A stretch of DNA of 64,000 nt from assembly GCA_005784505.1 (NCBI GenBank), contig VCAZ01000001.1:2972597-3036596 (forward strand), read 5' to 3'. Of this stretch, positions 23,000-36,051 are shown piece after piece. How positions within the stretch are numbered: position 1 is the stretch's first letter; every line of letters begins with the position of its first letter. Source of the stretch: Bagarius yarrelli. Lineage: Eukaryota; Chordata; Actinopteri; Siluriformes; Sisoridae. The notes beneath the pieces were generated by a model. That model saw nothing but the letters and a program-made list of their open reading frames with translations. It was not told the DNA's origin and made no database searches. A program made the position numbers and the translations under genes.

Positions 23000-25900
23000 C
23001 AAAAAATATGTTTTGAAATGATACATTATGGAGTTTTCCCTTTATAAATATGTAAAAACTTTATAAATATAAATATAATTAGCTCTAATGAAAGTGTTTA
23101 TCAGGACGAATGAAAGCAAAAAAAATGGCAGGCTTTTAAAGCAAATTGAAGATGCTGGTACAAAAATAATACATCTTTTATTTATTTATTTATTTATTTA
23201 TTTTTATTCTAAGTGTTCTTTATCCTGGTCGGGATCTAGATTTTATATCAATAAGACTAGAAGCGAGATAAGAACACAGAGTATATGGAATGTTAGTCCA
23301 TTGAAGACACATACTGTAACTGGAAAGGAATTAGGAGACCTTGAAGCAGTAGAGCAGCCATGCGACCCACAGCACCACCCTTCCATCCTAAATCTTAATG
23401 TAGAACATAAAAATAATTGTGTTACTCTAAATCAAAATCCACAGGAATCCCGGGGGACTTTTTTTTTAAACGCCACAGTTCACCTAAACGAGACCTCAGT
23501 ACAATGTGTCATACTGATAATAAACTGGTAAATAAGTGCTACAGAATAATGCGTTGCCCAATCATTTCTTTCTCAGCCGTTGTTGATTTGACTATCCATC
23601 CAATTAAAAGATGTAATTATTATGCTGCAGGGAGATGTGGCCACACACGCCTGTTTAAACCTGGCTCTAAATGCAAGACCACATCGCCTCGCCGCAAAAA
23701 AAAAACAACAAAAATCCCCCTGATGTTTAGAAATAAAAAAACGCAGCTGACAAGGACTTTGACACGTCGCCACACCAAGTGTATAAATATGCACTGTTAT
23801 ATTTTTTTCGGATTTATTTTTTTCATTCTTCCGTCTTTCTCGTTTCTTTCAGTCGCTATCTAAAGAAAATCGCACAACGGTGACCTTGTCAGGAGGGGAA
23901 AAAAAACAAATTAAAAGGCCATTTATTATAAAGTGGAATGCTTTGTTAGTGCCCGTCTGCCTGAGTGACAGGTGCAAGGACGACTTCTCTCGCTCTGTCT
24001 TTTTCTGCCCTGACCTGCCCTGACCTGCCCCTTTCCATTATCTTTTAGGCATCTACAAGTAGAAAGTCAAACTAAACATACTAAATGCACTTTGAATGGC
24101 ACTTTTTAGAGACCACATACATCACTATTATGCACAGTACGTCACTGTACAGTGAATTATTTTCCATTTCCAAGAAATAAAGGAATGATTAATGAACTAG
24201 AAAGGAATAGTAACATTACACACTTTACTGTCCTGTCCATACGTCCTGTTTAGTCCCTGAAATTTCTAAATAGCCAAAATGTCCAGGATTCAGCTGATGC
24301 TTTCTACACCTGCCATGCCAGGAGACAGAGCTGCGGTTTGCCTCTCAACAGTGGGTGGCACATGGTTTCTGAACAGCATAAATAAAAACACCCAAACGTA
24401 AATTCACAAATACTTTACAGAGACAATTTCCCATGTTTATGTCTCGTTTGGGATCTGTGTGAAGCAGAATGCATGACCTGCAATACGTGTCAGTGGCAGA
24501 AAAGGATGCTGGCGACCTACAGGCCCACTTTAGCTCGGAAAAACACAAAATTGCAGCTAAACAAGAGGTCATCAGATCATTTACCTGACTATTTTGTAAG
24601 ACCAGGTAAAACAGAGATAGTGGGGTTTTTCAATGGCAACTGTTTTTTTAATATTTACCTACAGCTATAAAAAAAGCGTTGTGTAAAAGACGTTAAAAGC
24701 TAAAGTAATTTTTAACCTGTTTATTATTTTATTGTTGAGGGTCAAAAGTGGAATGGAAAGAATGTGTTACTTTATGTCTTAATGTCTAATAACATAGTTG
24801 GTGGTTGTAAAACACAGTTTCTCCCACTTCAATATGGTCATCCTGCCTTATTTCCTGAGATCTTTGCTAGTTGCTAATTGAGTCACTGTATGTTTTGTTA
24901 AAGTAAAAAGGAATAAAGGATTTTTGATAGCAAGGCGGCTGTAAATGAACTACTTAAGTATTTCTGTACTATACAGTATATTTAAAGTAAATGAAGTATA
25001 TAAAATGTTATAGTAACGTAAAAAAAAGACTATTGGCACTCAGGGAAGCAAACAAAACATCACACACAACTCACCAATCAGTTTACTTTCATATCAAGTA
25101 AAGTTAAAATAGTAAACCGGTGTTTGTGTGTTGAACGGCTGAGTGTCGGTAGACCCCTGATTGTGAAAACAAAGTGCTGATCCAACTGAGCGTTCTGCTG
25201 TGACTATTGATTATTGCAGCGTTTAATGAAGAAGTGTATCTGTTAGTTAAAGGTGTCCGATTTTAATCGCCTTAAGAAACGAAACAGAAAGTTTAATCTT
25301 ACCGGGGAAACTAAACAGTGAGACAGACGGATGAAAAGCATCACTTTTCCCTTTCAGTTTCTTGCTCCTTTCCTGTAAATCTGGACGAAGCGTTATTGCG
25401 ATATGAAGATGAATAACTCAAGATGGTCATCTCTGGTGCGAAAATGATGAACTGCTGATGGTGAATTCAAGAGTGTGTTTTGTTTTAAAGGGTTTTAGAG
25501 TTTTTTCTTTTTTTTTTCTGAGATTCTTCCTACTGTTTATTTACAATATTTCAAAAAACACTGCAAATGTGTGCTCGGTGAGTGCGCTCTCTGTTTTATG
25601 AATTGCTGTCGGAGTTTAATGTGGGCTTGTCAAGTGCTTAAAAGTAAGTGTTTTTTAATTCTGGACTGAATGTGGAGCAGTAAGTTTTCAGTGAGTTTTA
25701 AATAACCCTGTTTTTCTTCAGCTTTTCTTTTCATCCAGCCGCTCCGAGTCCCACGGAGGAGCAATGCCGATCTAAACACCTGAGTGCACTTACACAAAAA
25801 CGCCTTATGTAAAACATCCCCGACAAAAGCCCTGGGCAATCTGGAGCGCTTTAAAACAATACAAGCTTGCCAAACTTGCTAAGACTACAAAACCCTGTAA

Positions 25901-26100
25901 CACTAAACCAATATTACTTCCTGGTTTAATACATGCTGTGTATCGATAAAAGTATGATTCATTGCGCAGTTCGGATTTATTTGAAGATCATCATTAATTT
26001 AGGACATTCTAATCGGGTACTATAAGTGTGCCGACATTTATGCACAGGTCACCTTCGGGTGTAACATTGACAGGCTCATTAGGCGTAACAGTCAAATAAT
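23000..26100. other. intron sequence with few repeats
   Basis: Apart from a TTTA array, homopolymers and one complex stretch near 23920-24060, I see no gene, RNA gene or mobile element in this 3-kb tract. The two longest open frames (23088-23531, 23417-23863) cross simple sequence and match nothing I know. Confidence 0.5.
23177..23203. repeat. (TTTA)n microsatellite
   Basis: About six tandem TTTA units. Confidence 0.8.
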
Positions 26101-26147
26101 AATGTAAGAGATGTTAGAGAAAGAGCAGACCAGAGTGAGGGTTTATT

Positions 26148-26150
<3 letters not shown>

Positions 26151-26193
<43 letters not shown>

Positions 26194-26213
26194 GTCTCTC
26201 TCTCTCCCTCTCT
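26151..26213. repeat. (CT)n microsatellite, imperfect
   Basis: A 63-bp CT array with a few G and C interruptions. Confidence 0.95.
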
Positions 26214-27349
26214 GAGGTTAAAGCATGCCTATTAATAGCACGGCTGCTTCCTCTAGCGTTCTAGGAGACTTCATACGAACCATGCCATCTTCTGGTTGCT
26301 GAGCTACAGCGTGGAAAAAGACAGCAGATCCGGTAGCCCAGAAGCATTAGCGCGCTCTATAGCGTCAGGTCACAGCGCACGTGCTTGGAACACGACTCGT
26401 GATCAATTTGTACGCACTCACGGCCTTTCCATTCGACGTCAGATATAGCTGAACTTATTGTTACATCTCTTGATGACGTGTCGTATATTTCTGTTGCAGC
26501 AGCGTGGACAGATTCTATTGAAAGTTCCTGAATATGATTGAATTTATTTCCCATGCTCCTCCACACAAGGGTCTGGCCCAGTGCATTCCTAACCAATGGA
26601 ATAATAGTTTAACAGTCGGGCGATTTCTAAGCAATGCATTTCCTCTAATTGGAGCAAAAATTCTATCTCTACTCTTTTATTGCACCCGGCAAGATTTGAG
26701 TCACAGGAAACCGGTAAAGTCACATTGACCCCCATGTGAACAATAATGAGTGAAAAGAGGGGAAAAAAAACATATTCCAAAAATAATGATTCTATGATAA
26801 TGTTGAAGTAATTACTGCGAATTAAAGTAGTAAGTGATTAATTGTATTGTACTGCTTATAAAATGATATGGATTTAAATAGAATGGTAGAAGGAGAGAAA
26901 AATCAGGCTAATAGGCTGCAGGCCTACCGGTCCTAAGACTTTTACCTGGTGACATTTAAAAATGCCAAATGCTATATGCATATCACACTTTTCCTCGAAG
27001 TAATAATCAAACCGTGTGTGTTTTTCTGTTGCTTAAAAAAAAAAAAAATGTCCTTGCCGTCTACGCTATATTATAGGCTTCTCTGATTTAATCTTATCTA
27101 TGTGAAGGCCAGAAAGAATTTTTCAATTAGCATTTTTTCGGCTCATCCTTATTTATGTATCCATGCAAAGTTTGGTGGAAAAGGGCAAGACGTTCAGTCG
27201 GAGGTACTTTGCGCACGCTGGTATTATTGGTTCTTCTTACGCCTCATTACTTCTATAACAGCGAACGCAGCCACCAGGTGTTGAAGCATAAAAAATGATA
27301 AAGGCTTCAAAGCCGTTTCCGTTTCCTTCCACGTTTTAGGGACAAACGT

Positions 27350-27445
27350 ACACTTTTCACTGATACCGAATCCCGTGTAAAGCTGCTTTGAGACAATGTC
27401 TGTTGTTAAAAGCGCAATACAAATAAAACTTAATTAAATTGGATT
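27350..27445 (+). mobile_element. retroposon 3' end fragment
   Basis: GTGTAAAGCTGCTTTGAGAC followed by AATGTCTGTTGTTAAAAGCG and 'ATACAAATAAAACTTAATT' is a sequence I recognise as a recurrent fish repeat terminus with an A/T-rich tail. The parent family is not certain. Confidence 0.45.
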
Positions 27446-27817
27446 TTAGAGTAAAGAACTACTCATAGCCAAGCTAAACATCAAAGTTCGGATTTCGGCG
27501 CTAGGACAAAGATATTTGTGCCTTTGATGTTCCCTATGAAGTCAAGTGTAGTGCTGGCTGATGGAGGGTGTGGTCCAATCTTTCTGAAGGCTTCTCCATC
27601 TTACTATTAAATCGACATCAAAAGAATATTGCCTCCATGCTGAACATGAAATTCTGCTTGCCACACAATGTTACAGGAACCATAAGAGAAAATGAGATTC
27701 TGTTTTGGTAGGAATTTTTTTGTCATGTACTACAACCAGTACAGGGTGATTTTTTTTTTTTTTTTTTTCTTTTTAATTAAAAGGGCAAAACTACTACTTA
27801 AAAATATTACAATCCCG

Positions 27818-27899
27818 GGTGGCGCCGTGGTGTAGTGGGTTAAGGCGCTGGCACAAATACGCCGCTGCGCTCTGGCGACCCGGGTTCCATTCCGGCCCT
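27818..27899 (+). mobile_element. tRNA-derived SINE head, family C
   Basis: GGTGGCGCCGTGGTGTAGTG, GGTTAAGGCGCTGG and GACCCGGGTTCCATTCC give A and B boxes in tRNA-like spacing. An inverted relative lies at 51442-51490. Confidence 0.6.
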
Positions 27900-29455
27900 A
27901 AAAATATATCTTTTAAAAAAATCATTACAATTTCAATAAACTAATATTAAAACTCTCATCTATCCTGAATTAAATAGGTTTTGTAATGGTTCCATGCACT
28001 CCGGTGTGACCAATAATCATTGGAAGCTACATTTTAAGCCCTAAAAATGTAAATTAGAAATAAATTAACCTTAAATACAACTTTAAGTTGAACTCAAATT
28101 CAAAATCCTAGAATTATTTATTGATTCTTCTTCGATCCAATGCAAAGTTTCAACTCGGGATCAACTCCCAGCACATTTAATCTGAACAACTGCATATCCT
28201 ACATGTACCTACATCCCACGTTATTCACGCTTCAGAACGGAGAATTGTGAAAACTTATCAGCCATTTTTTGTTAGGAAATATCCTAAACTTTATTTATTT
28301 TTATTTTTTTTTAATGGATTTTGATAAAAACAAATTGAACTGTAGCGCTAATGCTAATAAATGCTTGTTTACATACCAAAGACAAATACAGCTAAAGCTG
28401 ACATCTAATTATAATGCCAAGTCTATACTAATGCATGGTTTGCTGGGTGTCCTCTAACAGCGGTTCAGATGTCCTATCCTGATAGCTTTTCTGTACGTGT
28501 GACCGACAGTAATAATCATTCGTCACCTTATCACATCTTGCCCAGAATAATTGTGAGTGTGTGTGTGTCCACACAAAACAATGCCTTTCTATTGAGCCAT
28601 TATGTAGTCTTTTTTCCAAAGCGGCGTTTGTGTGTGTCACCTTGTTTTTGATTAAGAAGGATTTTAAAAGCTTATATTTTGGCACATAACTAAAAACGCA
28701 TTCTATGCATTCAAGCATTGATGCCTTGAGAGATGGGATTAGGAAGGAATATCAGATGGTAGAAGGATGACAGGAGAGGATGAACAGAGGCACAGATCCG
28801 ACAGCTTGTCAAAGTTTAACCTGGACCTGATCACCACCATCACCTTCTTTAGGCCACAAATATCTGAGACCCCAAATTAAAATCGATCATTTAGACATTC
28901 CTAAATGGCAACAACCAACAATACACCAAAGCTGAATTTAAGAGGCTTTAGAAGGATACGGCCACATTCAAGTTTCCCTAAAGGAACAACATTAACACAC
29001 ACACACACACACGTAAGAGCAATCATCATGGGTAAAATCTGGCTACTCTTCAACCAACTGACAACATGTTGTCGTATTTTTCCATTGACCGAATGTATCG
29101 TGTATGCTTCCTGAACCCAGACTCTATGGGAGGCAGTCTCATTTGGCACCCGCTGCTGTGATGTAACAACCTGGCAAGACAGGATGTTATTTTGGCCATA
29201 ACCAGGAACGCTTTGTCTCCAACACATTATTCCTCAGGATATAAATAATCAGAGCATCATGGGATGTGCTTGTCTTCTTTTACATGCTTTGCCATCGTCT
29301 TATTTTGGTGATGGTACATGTTTTCCTCAGAGCTTGTGAAGGTAAAAAATACTTTTTCCTGGACCTCCTGGTAAACAAGCCTATTGTAAAACCAGTGCTG
29401 CTACAAAACTCATCCGTCTTAGTTCCAAGAATACCTACACAGACCTTCTTCCGCA

Positions 29456-29795
29456 TACAGTACAGTGGAATCTTGGCCTACATATTTAATTCGAGTCAAG
29501 TTCTTGACATAAAAGTTTGTGTTGTGATACGATTTTTTCCATAAATGAAGATAATCCATTCCAGCCACCCAAAAATATTACTAATGTCACCAATTTTCAA
29601 CACTATAACAATAATTTTGTATATATAAGTTCCGCTGGCTAAAAAAAATTAAAAATTTGTGAACTCGCTTCGGTTGGCTTAGCTTGGCTTTTCACTAATG
29701 CGAACAAGTTTTGATGCAAATTTTTCGCAAAATTCCGAATTCTTAAGGTAAAAAATTCGTACGGCAGGGCGTTCGTATCCGGAGGTTCCACTGTA
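29456..29795. mobile_element. mariner-like MITE, 340 bp with TA ends
   Basis: Starts TACAGTGGAATCTTGGCCTA. The inverse of its end reads TACAGTGGAACCTCCGGATA, then CGAACGCCCTGCCGTACGAA. The TA at each end fits a TA target duplication. The type is common in fish, and no transposase is present. Confidence 0.75.
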
Positions 29796-30655
29796 ATCAA
29801 CTTATTCTGCAATGTCTATAATCCATAAGCATTGCAGTTATTTATATAGCTGGAAAATGTTGTGTTATTTCTTATATATAATGATGAGAGTTTGTATCAG
29901 CCCACCCAGCTTAATGTCCACTTAGATTTTTCCGTCTTTCAGGGAATTATATTTCTGCTTAATATCTATACTTCTAAGCTGGGTACTTTAAGTAGCTTGA
30001 TTAGCAAAATCTCGTTGAACAGACTGGACAGTAAAATCTAGGATTCAGTGCAGTTTAGCACAGAGAGACTCTGGAAGCTTGAACTAAATGACCGCTGCAG
30101 AAAGGGCTTAAACCTGAGGAAAGATTCTGAAATGATACCCTGGAGCTTATCACAGTGCCACCTAATAAACCTTCTCAGCAATAGTCACCTTACAACAACC
30201 AGGACATTGCACGCTAAGTGATTGTGGTAGAGGTTGAATCAGCTATTTTGGAGAATAAAGGCCACAGAGACTAAAGGAAACGGTATTATGTAGCTTTAGG
30301 GGACTATATGTAGTGGCTAAATGACTGCACAATCGTAAAATTACAGTAGTGCAATTGTTTTACTCTTTCCTGCTCTACCTTCTGGACCTCTTTTTGTATC
30401 TACACCAAAATGATATGACAGGCACAGGTGACCTAATAAGAGATGCCAGGCACATGTAGAGCACAAACTCTGTATTCAGGTCTGAGGAAGGACATGCAGC
30501 AAGTCCAACAGGGTTTTTTTTTGGAGCTTTGAAGGCACTAACAAGCTTAGCACATACAGAATGCTATTTCTTGTTTTAAGGCCACCTTAATAAAGTGTTA
30601 GAAGTTCATCAAAATACAATGTGTGCCTTCAGCAAGACACCCCAAAACTCTAGAC

Positions 30656-30850
30656 CAGGGGGTGGGCAAACTCGGTTCCTAGAGGGCCATTATCCTGCAG
30701 AGTTTAGCTCCAACTTGCCTCAACACTCTTACCTGTAAGTTTCAAGTGTACTCAGCAAGATCTTGATTAGTTGGTTCAGGTTTGTTTGATTACAGTTGGC
30801 GCTAAACTCTGCAGGATACCCCGACCCTCCAGGACCGAGATTGGACACAG
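30656..30850. mobile_element. hAT-type MITE, second copy
   Basis: Begins CAGGGGGTGGGCAAACTCGG and carries the same inner palindrome (CTGCAGAGTTTAGCTCCAAC … AAACTCTGCAGGATACCCCG) as the copy at 11181-11374. The right terminus is decayed (GATTGGACACAG), so no target duplication can be read. Confidence 0.8.
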
Positions 30851-31267
30851 ATAAAACATCAAGTGATTCCCTATTTCTGTACAGCAGAGCAAAAGCTAAT
30901 GTTTGTGGCTAAGGAACAAAATCCTTGACGACCACTTTCTCACCCACACACTCTAAAAGGGAGGAAGTGCATAGAAAGAGATGGAGAAACAGACAGACAG
31001 AGAGAATCAGGGAGAGAATCAGGGAGAGAACAATCCTAGCTAAGAGACTAGCAGTAAATAAAAGTCTTCTTGAATGGCATTAAAGCACTCCACGCTTTTA
31101 CTACTTAATTTACTTCTGAGAGGTTTCAACTGTGATCCACTGACCAAATCGAAGGTTCAGATGCATAACGTATATTTGCCTGTCGGGTGGCTTTAACTCG
31201 TCGCAAATGAACATTTTGGAAGTCCTTCATATTCTTATTGCATCACTGCAGGTCAGGATCTAACAGG

Positions 31268-31460
31268 GACATGGTAGGTCAATGATTTAGGTGTTGGACT
31301 GCTGATCGTAAGATTATGAAATCAATCCCCACCAAAGTGCTGCCACTGCCGGGGCCCCTGAGCAAGACCCTTCACCATCTTCTGGTCAGTTGGATGGTAA
31401 AAACATAAGTTTCTCTGGATGAAGGTGTCTGATAAATGCTGAAAATGTAAATGTAAATTA
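31268..31460 (+). mobile_element. SINE family A, diverged
   Basis: GATTTAGGTGTTGGACTGCT head, GGGGCCCCTGAGCAAGACCC middle, tail 'GTTTCTCTGGATGAAGGTGT' then CTGATAAATGCTGAAAATG. Many substitutions suggest an old copy. Confidence 0.7.
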
Positions 31461-31935
31461 AACGAATCAGGAAACATCAAACTGCTGATTTTGAACATTG
31501 CTGGAGTCGCAGTCAGAACAGATTTTGACAGTCAGTGCTTATTTTAGCGTTAAGTCCTTATTTAGAGCAGGAATGTTTTGTTTTTTTTTAATTACAGCTT
31601 TTAGGTTCATCTGTTCTGTATTTTTTTGCTTCTGTCATTCTTCTGCCTCGTTGCCAAATTCTCTGCACATTATGATACATCAGCAAAGCGTAGCCATTCT
31701 TGTCTGGTTATTTTTCAACTCAACTGTGCAGGAAATAGATTCCAACCCTTCTGGTCCTCAGAGAAATGAGCGTGAAAATAGACAGGGGGAAAAAGAGGCT
31801 CTTTTTTTGGAAGTAATGGGAAAGAGAAAGAGTGAGGAGATAGTCAACAGACAGATGAAGTCATCTTTGAAAGTGTTGGCCTGCTCTCATAAAGTAATCT
31901 TATAGGTCAACTAAGGTGATCTAATCTTGTTACCT

Positions 31936-31940
<5 letters not shown>

Positions 31941-31966
<26 letters not shown>
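31941..31966. repeat. (CT)13 microsatellite
   Basis: Uninterrupted CT array. Confidence 0.9.
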
Positions 31967-32384
31967 GCCCAGCAAAGAAAGAAACCATCATACAAGAGTT
32001 CAAACAATAGTGTTGATTCAGGCGTTGGCTTTAAATCAATTTTCACTTTTAGATGGTACAAAATTACCCCATTTCGCGCCAACGAAAACGTTTGTTTTTC
32101 TGTGTGGGGGTAAATCAAAGAAGGTAAACACTACGGTCTCTCACGAAAAAGTAAGAAAAACTTAATTAAATTATTGTCCAAAACATTTATAAAAGAATAA
32201 ACGGACAATTGTGTGTATTATAAAGGAACTGGAAGGTTTCTTTCACATACGATAATGCTGTGTTGACTCTGATATTGCCTCTTCTCATGTTGTTACATGT
32301 AGAGGTAGACTGATTAATTGATTTTTAGATTAATTGACACCAATAATCGATCAGTTATCGACAGTAAATCTATGCAAACCTATT

Positions 32385-32530
32385 TTTACATTAACAGCAT
32401 TTGGCAGACGTCCTCATCCAAAGCGACTTACATTTATCTCTTTTATATAAGAAGTTGATGGTTAAGGGCCTTAGTCATGTAAACTTGAATTAAACTCGCA
32501 GGTCCTTAACTGAGCTACCGATTTCCCATT
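32385..32530 (-). mobile_element. SINE family A, partial
   Basis: Inverse tail ACAGCATTTGGCAGACGTCC and CCAAAGCGACTTACATTTAT followed by GGTTAAGGGCCTTAGTCATG. The head is worn but ends near TTAACTGAGCTACCGATTTC. Confidence 0.65.
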
Positions 32531-33589
32531 TTAAAGACTAAATTATTAATTGTTTTTTAGCAAATATGGTCTATCCTAGCTATCGGCGTCAGTAAATTCC
32601 ACTAGTGGTCGACTGCTAGTTACATGGATAAGATGTCTGACAGCAGCAGGTGAAGTAGGCTACCAGAACCTGAGATCTTGTCTAATTCAATCTGGTCTGT
32701 GGTTCTTCTAATAGAGCCCTTTAATTGAACACGTCTCACACACAGACTCTGTAAGGTACAGGGCCCCCATTTTCTGACTGTGACAGAAATCTGACTTTTG
32801 TGAAAGCTCCTTCCATCCAATTAAGGAAAATGTAGCCAACCGAAGAGAAAAAAAAATGAATAGTTGATTAGAGAGAAGTCTTCCTGAGTAACATTTGATT
32901 GAAGTTTTAATCCCAAACTGGTGAAGGTCTGAAAGGTCTGTTTTGTGTTGCTTTTTAAGCAGGCAGGATGCCTGCATTACTGTCAACACAATCTCAGAAA
33001 CAAATACAATCTAGCAGGAGAACAGAGTAAGAGCACAGAGGAGAGGAGAGCTGTGTGTTTGAGGATAAAGCGTGTTGACGTGCTGACGGTGCGAGAGTGC
33101 TCGGTGCTCATGTCAGGGGCTAATCTGCTGACCGCAGCCATATCCTGTTGGTCTCTGCCGGTCAGTGGGCTGCAAGAGCACTGGGTTATCAGCTCAGTGC
33201 AAAGCACCAAAATATGATCAAGGAAAAGTCAATATGGCCGCCGTAATCCGCCCGCTGTGGCTTTTATTGGCAGGTGATCAGAGCAGCCTCTGATTCTCAT
33301 CTAAAAACAACAGATTGATGTGCTCAGGCAAAGCTTTGCCAAAAGTCCAAGAGCTGAATTTTGTCTTTGAAATGCGTGTGTGTGTGTGTGGTTGCTTGCT
33401 TTTCTTGCTTCTGCTTAGGATTTTAACCCAAGGTTCATGTGTTTTTCTGCGTAGTGACTGATAAAGCTATAATTTTTCAAGCTCCTACCGCCTGTCCTCC
33501 TGAACATATTTACGTACTAGAACGGTTTGTGCTGGCAAAAAAACCCCCAAAAAAACAGTATTTATCGATTCTGCTGAACTGCTGATGGC

Positions 33590-33592
<3 letters not shown>

Positions 33593-33621
<29 letters not shown>
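33593..33621. repeat. (GA)n microsatellite
   Basis: About 14 GA units. Confidence 0.9.
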
Positions 33622-33626
<5 letters not shown>

Positions 33627-33999
33627 TGCAGTCGAAAATAAACTAAAAGAGTGACTGACTTGCTTTGTGTGTGTGGCACCTGGTGTGAGAGATTTCGTTG
33701 CTATGAGACTCGGAGTAAGAAAGAGGCCCGTGTAGGTTCATTAAAAGCAGGATTCTGAATGATCCCTATTCTTCTATGGACCCTCTGGACGCCAATCTTT
33801 TGTTCCCGTCAGCCTCGGTAATTACTATAATATGTTAACCCATTCAAGCGTAACACCTTAACACACTCTTAGAACTGGGTGACTTCGGTCCGGGGATCTT
33901 TATTGCTTTTCGATGCACTGAATCAGCGGTTTCAGAATTTGATTTCAGAGTCGTTACAGTGAAGCAGTGAAACTGTAAATGTTCAGTAACACACAGCAG

Positions 34000-36013
34000 C
34001 TCCTGTTTAGCTCACTGCCGAATGTGTGATGGTGGAACATGTGATGTTTAAGATTAACATCCGCCGCTGTTGCTATAGGATACTGCGGCTTAATTAGATG
34101 TGCGTGTTAATTTTTGCCAATATTATTGCTTAGGATTTCTGTTGCTGTGGGCTTTTTTTTAAGTTTTGGGGTTTTTTAAAGTGCTATAAAGTCTTAAAAT
34201 GTCAGTTAAACCAGGTGCAGCTGTTAGATTTTACCCCGGATGTCTGCTGAGAAAACGTCAAATTTGCATTAGCCTACTTTTCTGCGTTTACTCGAGCTTT
34301 GACGTTAGGCTTCTTTTGAAAGGTAAATAGAAAAGTGGAAGGTACGCCGGGATGAATTTAAAAATTATTATGCCAATTTCCGAAGCCTTTTAAAATATAA
34401 AAATCAAAGTCCTTTTTATCCCTCTAGAGAATTTCCTTTTTACCCTAAAGTAAGTGCAGGGATATCTGACTTGTTTGAGGGGTTTGCTTACCCCGCTTAC
34501 TCGCTAACTTAAAGCAGAACAAAGGGGGGAAAAAATCGTAAAAGATTATGCTAATCACACACAGCTAAAACATTTTATTATGTGCAGTCGGGAAAACTGT
34601 TTACCGCTTTACCGTTAAGACTTTCATCAAGATCACACCGTAGCTCCCACTTCTCTAGCGTGACACACCGCTGTTTGGTCTGTAGAAATGTAATTAATCT
34701 TTATTATTTTCCTCTCACAGGCATGAGGAATTTTGAATCATATTGGATTGGGATGGAACGCTGTTTATAACAAGCAAACCGGGAACGTCGAGTCTTTGCC
34801 AGCAACAGCTGTTCTTTCTAGATGGTTTGTTTTGCACTAATGTTCAGCTTTATTTATATATATGTTTTTAATTACTTTTCTCTCTATAGTTGTTTTCTGA
34901 TAATCGGATCTGTCTGTGTATTTCTCCTTTATATGTCCAAGATGATAGAATATACAAAACATGGACGCCAACCCTTTGATCATTATAATATTAGGAATGG
35001 ATGGGTTGCCATTTCAGTGCATTTTTCTCTGCTTAACTGTTGTGTGTTCTACTACCAGGAGCACGAGGGTCAACTGTCAATGAGTCTAAACTGCAGAAAT
35101 GTCCTTCCGGTTTTGAATTGTCCTTTCGAGGCTAAATTTGGAGCACAGCCCTACACCGAATAGCCGCTTTAGCTCTGCTAAAGGGAGAGAAAATGTTCTT
35201 TAAATGACATTGTAATGTTAATGCGATCACAGTGCAACATTTTTTTTTAACAAAGCTTGATAATGAAATGGTTGGACACACAACCAGGGCCACGTATTAC
35301 GAGAGGAAGTAATGAAAGATTATCAGGTGGAACCGAGCTGGGGGACTGAGCCGAGAGGTAGGTTTTTAATTTGGTTGTTGTTTATTTTCAGCAACTGATT
35401 GCTTTAAGCTATTCGAGCTTGTCGTCTATGTTTCTCGTTGCTTTCTTAAAGCTTTATCCTCAGGTAACGATGATAAATAATGTCGGATGTCGAACTGCAG
35501 AAACGCAGTGCTGTGAGCAAGCAAACTAGAAGACTGGGTTTATTTGACTTACCAGGTGTGGCTTTCCATACAACACAGGAGATTATAGTGCTAATAACTA
35601 AGAGCTGAAACAAACTATTTTAATAGTCGATTAGTCATCATGATAAATCATGAATAGAACCAGACTGCAATCAGTCTTTGATTAATTTTTCAGCTATTGT
35701 AATTAGTTTAATTATAAAGATAGTCATGTTTCTTGTAAAAAAAAAAATTAGGCGAATAACTTCAACAAGATGTCAAAAAATCACATTGATATTATTTAGA
35801 TGTTTTAGGTATTTATTTTCATAAGTGTGTGTGTTTATTTTCTTGCATTTACTGATAATCAGCTTTACTATCTGTTAGCTGTACACTGACAGACATCGGG
35901 TCTGAAGGCACCGTTTGTCTTATTTTAATTATGTTAAAATGCTTTAACATTATCTAAATATCCGTGAATTAACTGGAATTTTCCAGCATGTAGACCACAA
36001 GGCTCATGTTTAA

Positions 36014-36051
<38 letters not shown>

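Noticed and set aside
23088..23863. Two overlapping plus-strand frames of about 147 codons
   Set aside because: They run through TTTA repeats and homopolymers and show no domain or splice signature.
28901..29227. A 108-codon minus-strand frame
   Set aside because: It crosses a CA array and has no recognisable motif; opposite-strand frames of similar quality exist.
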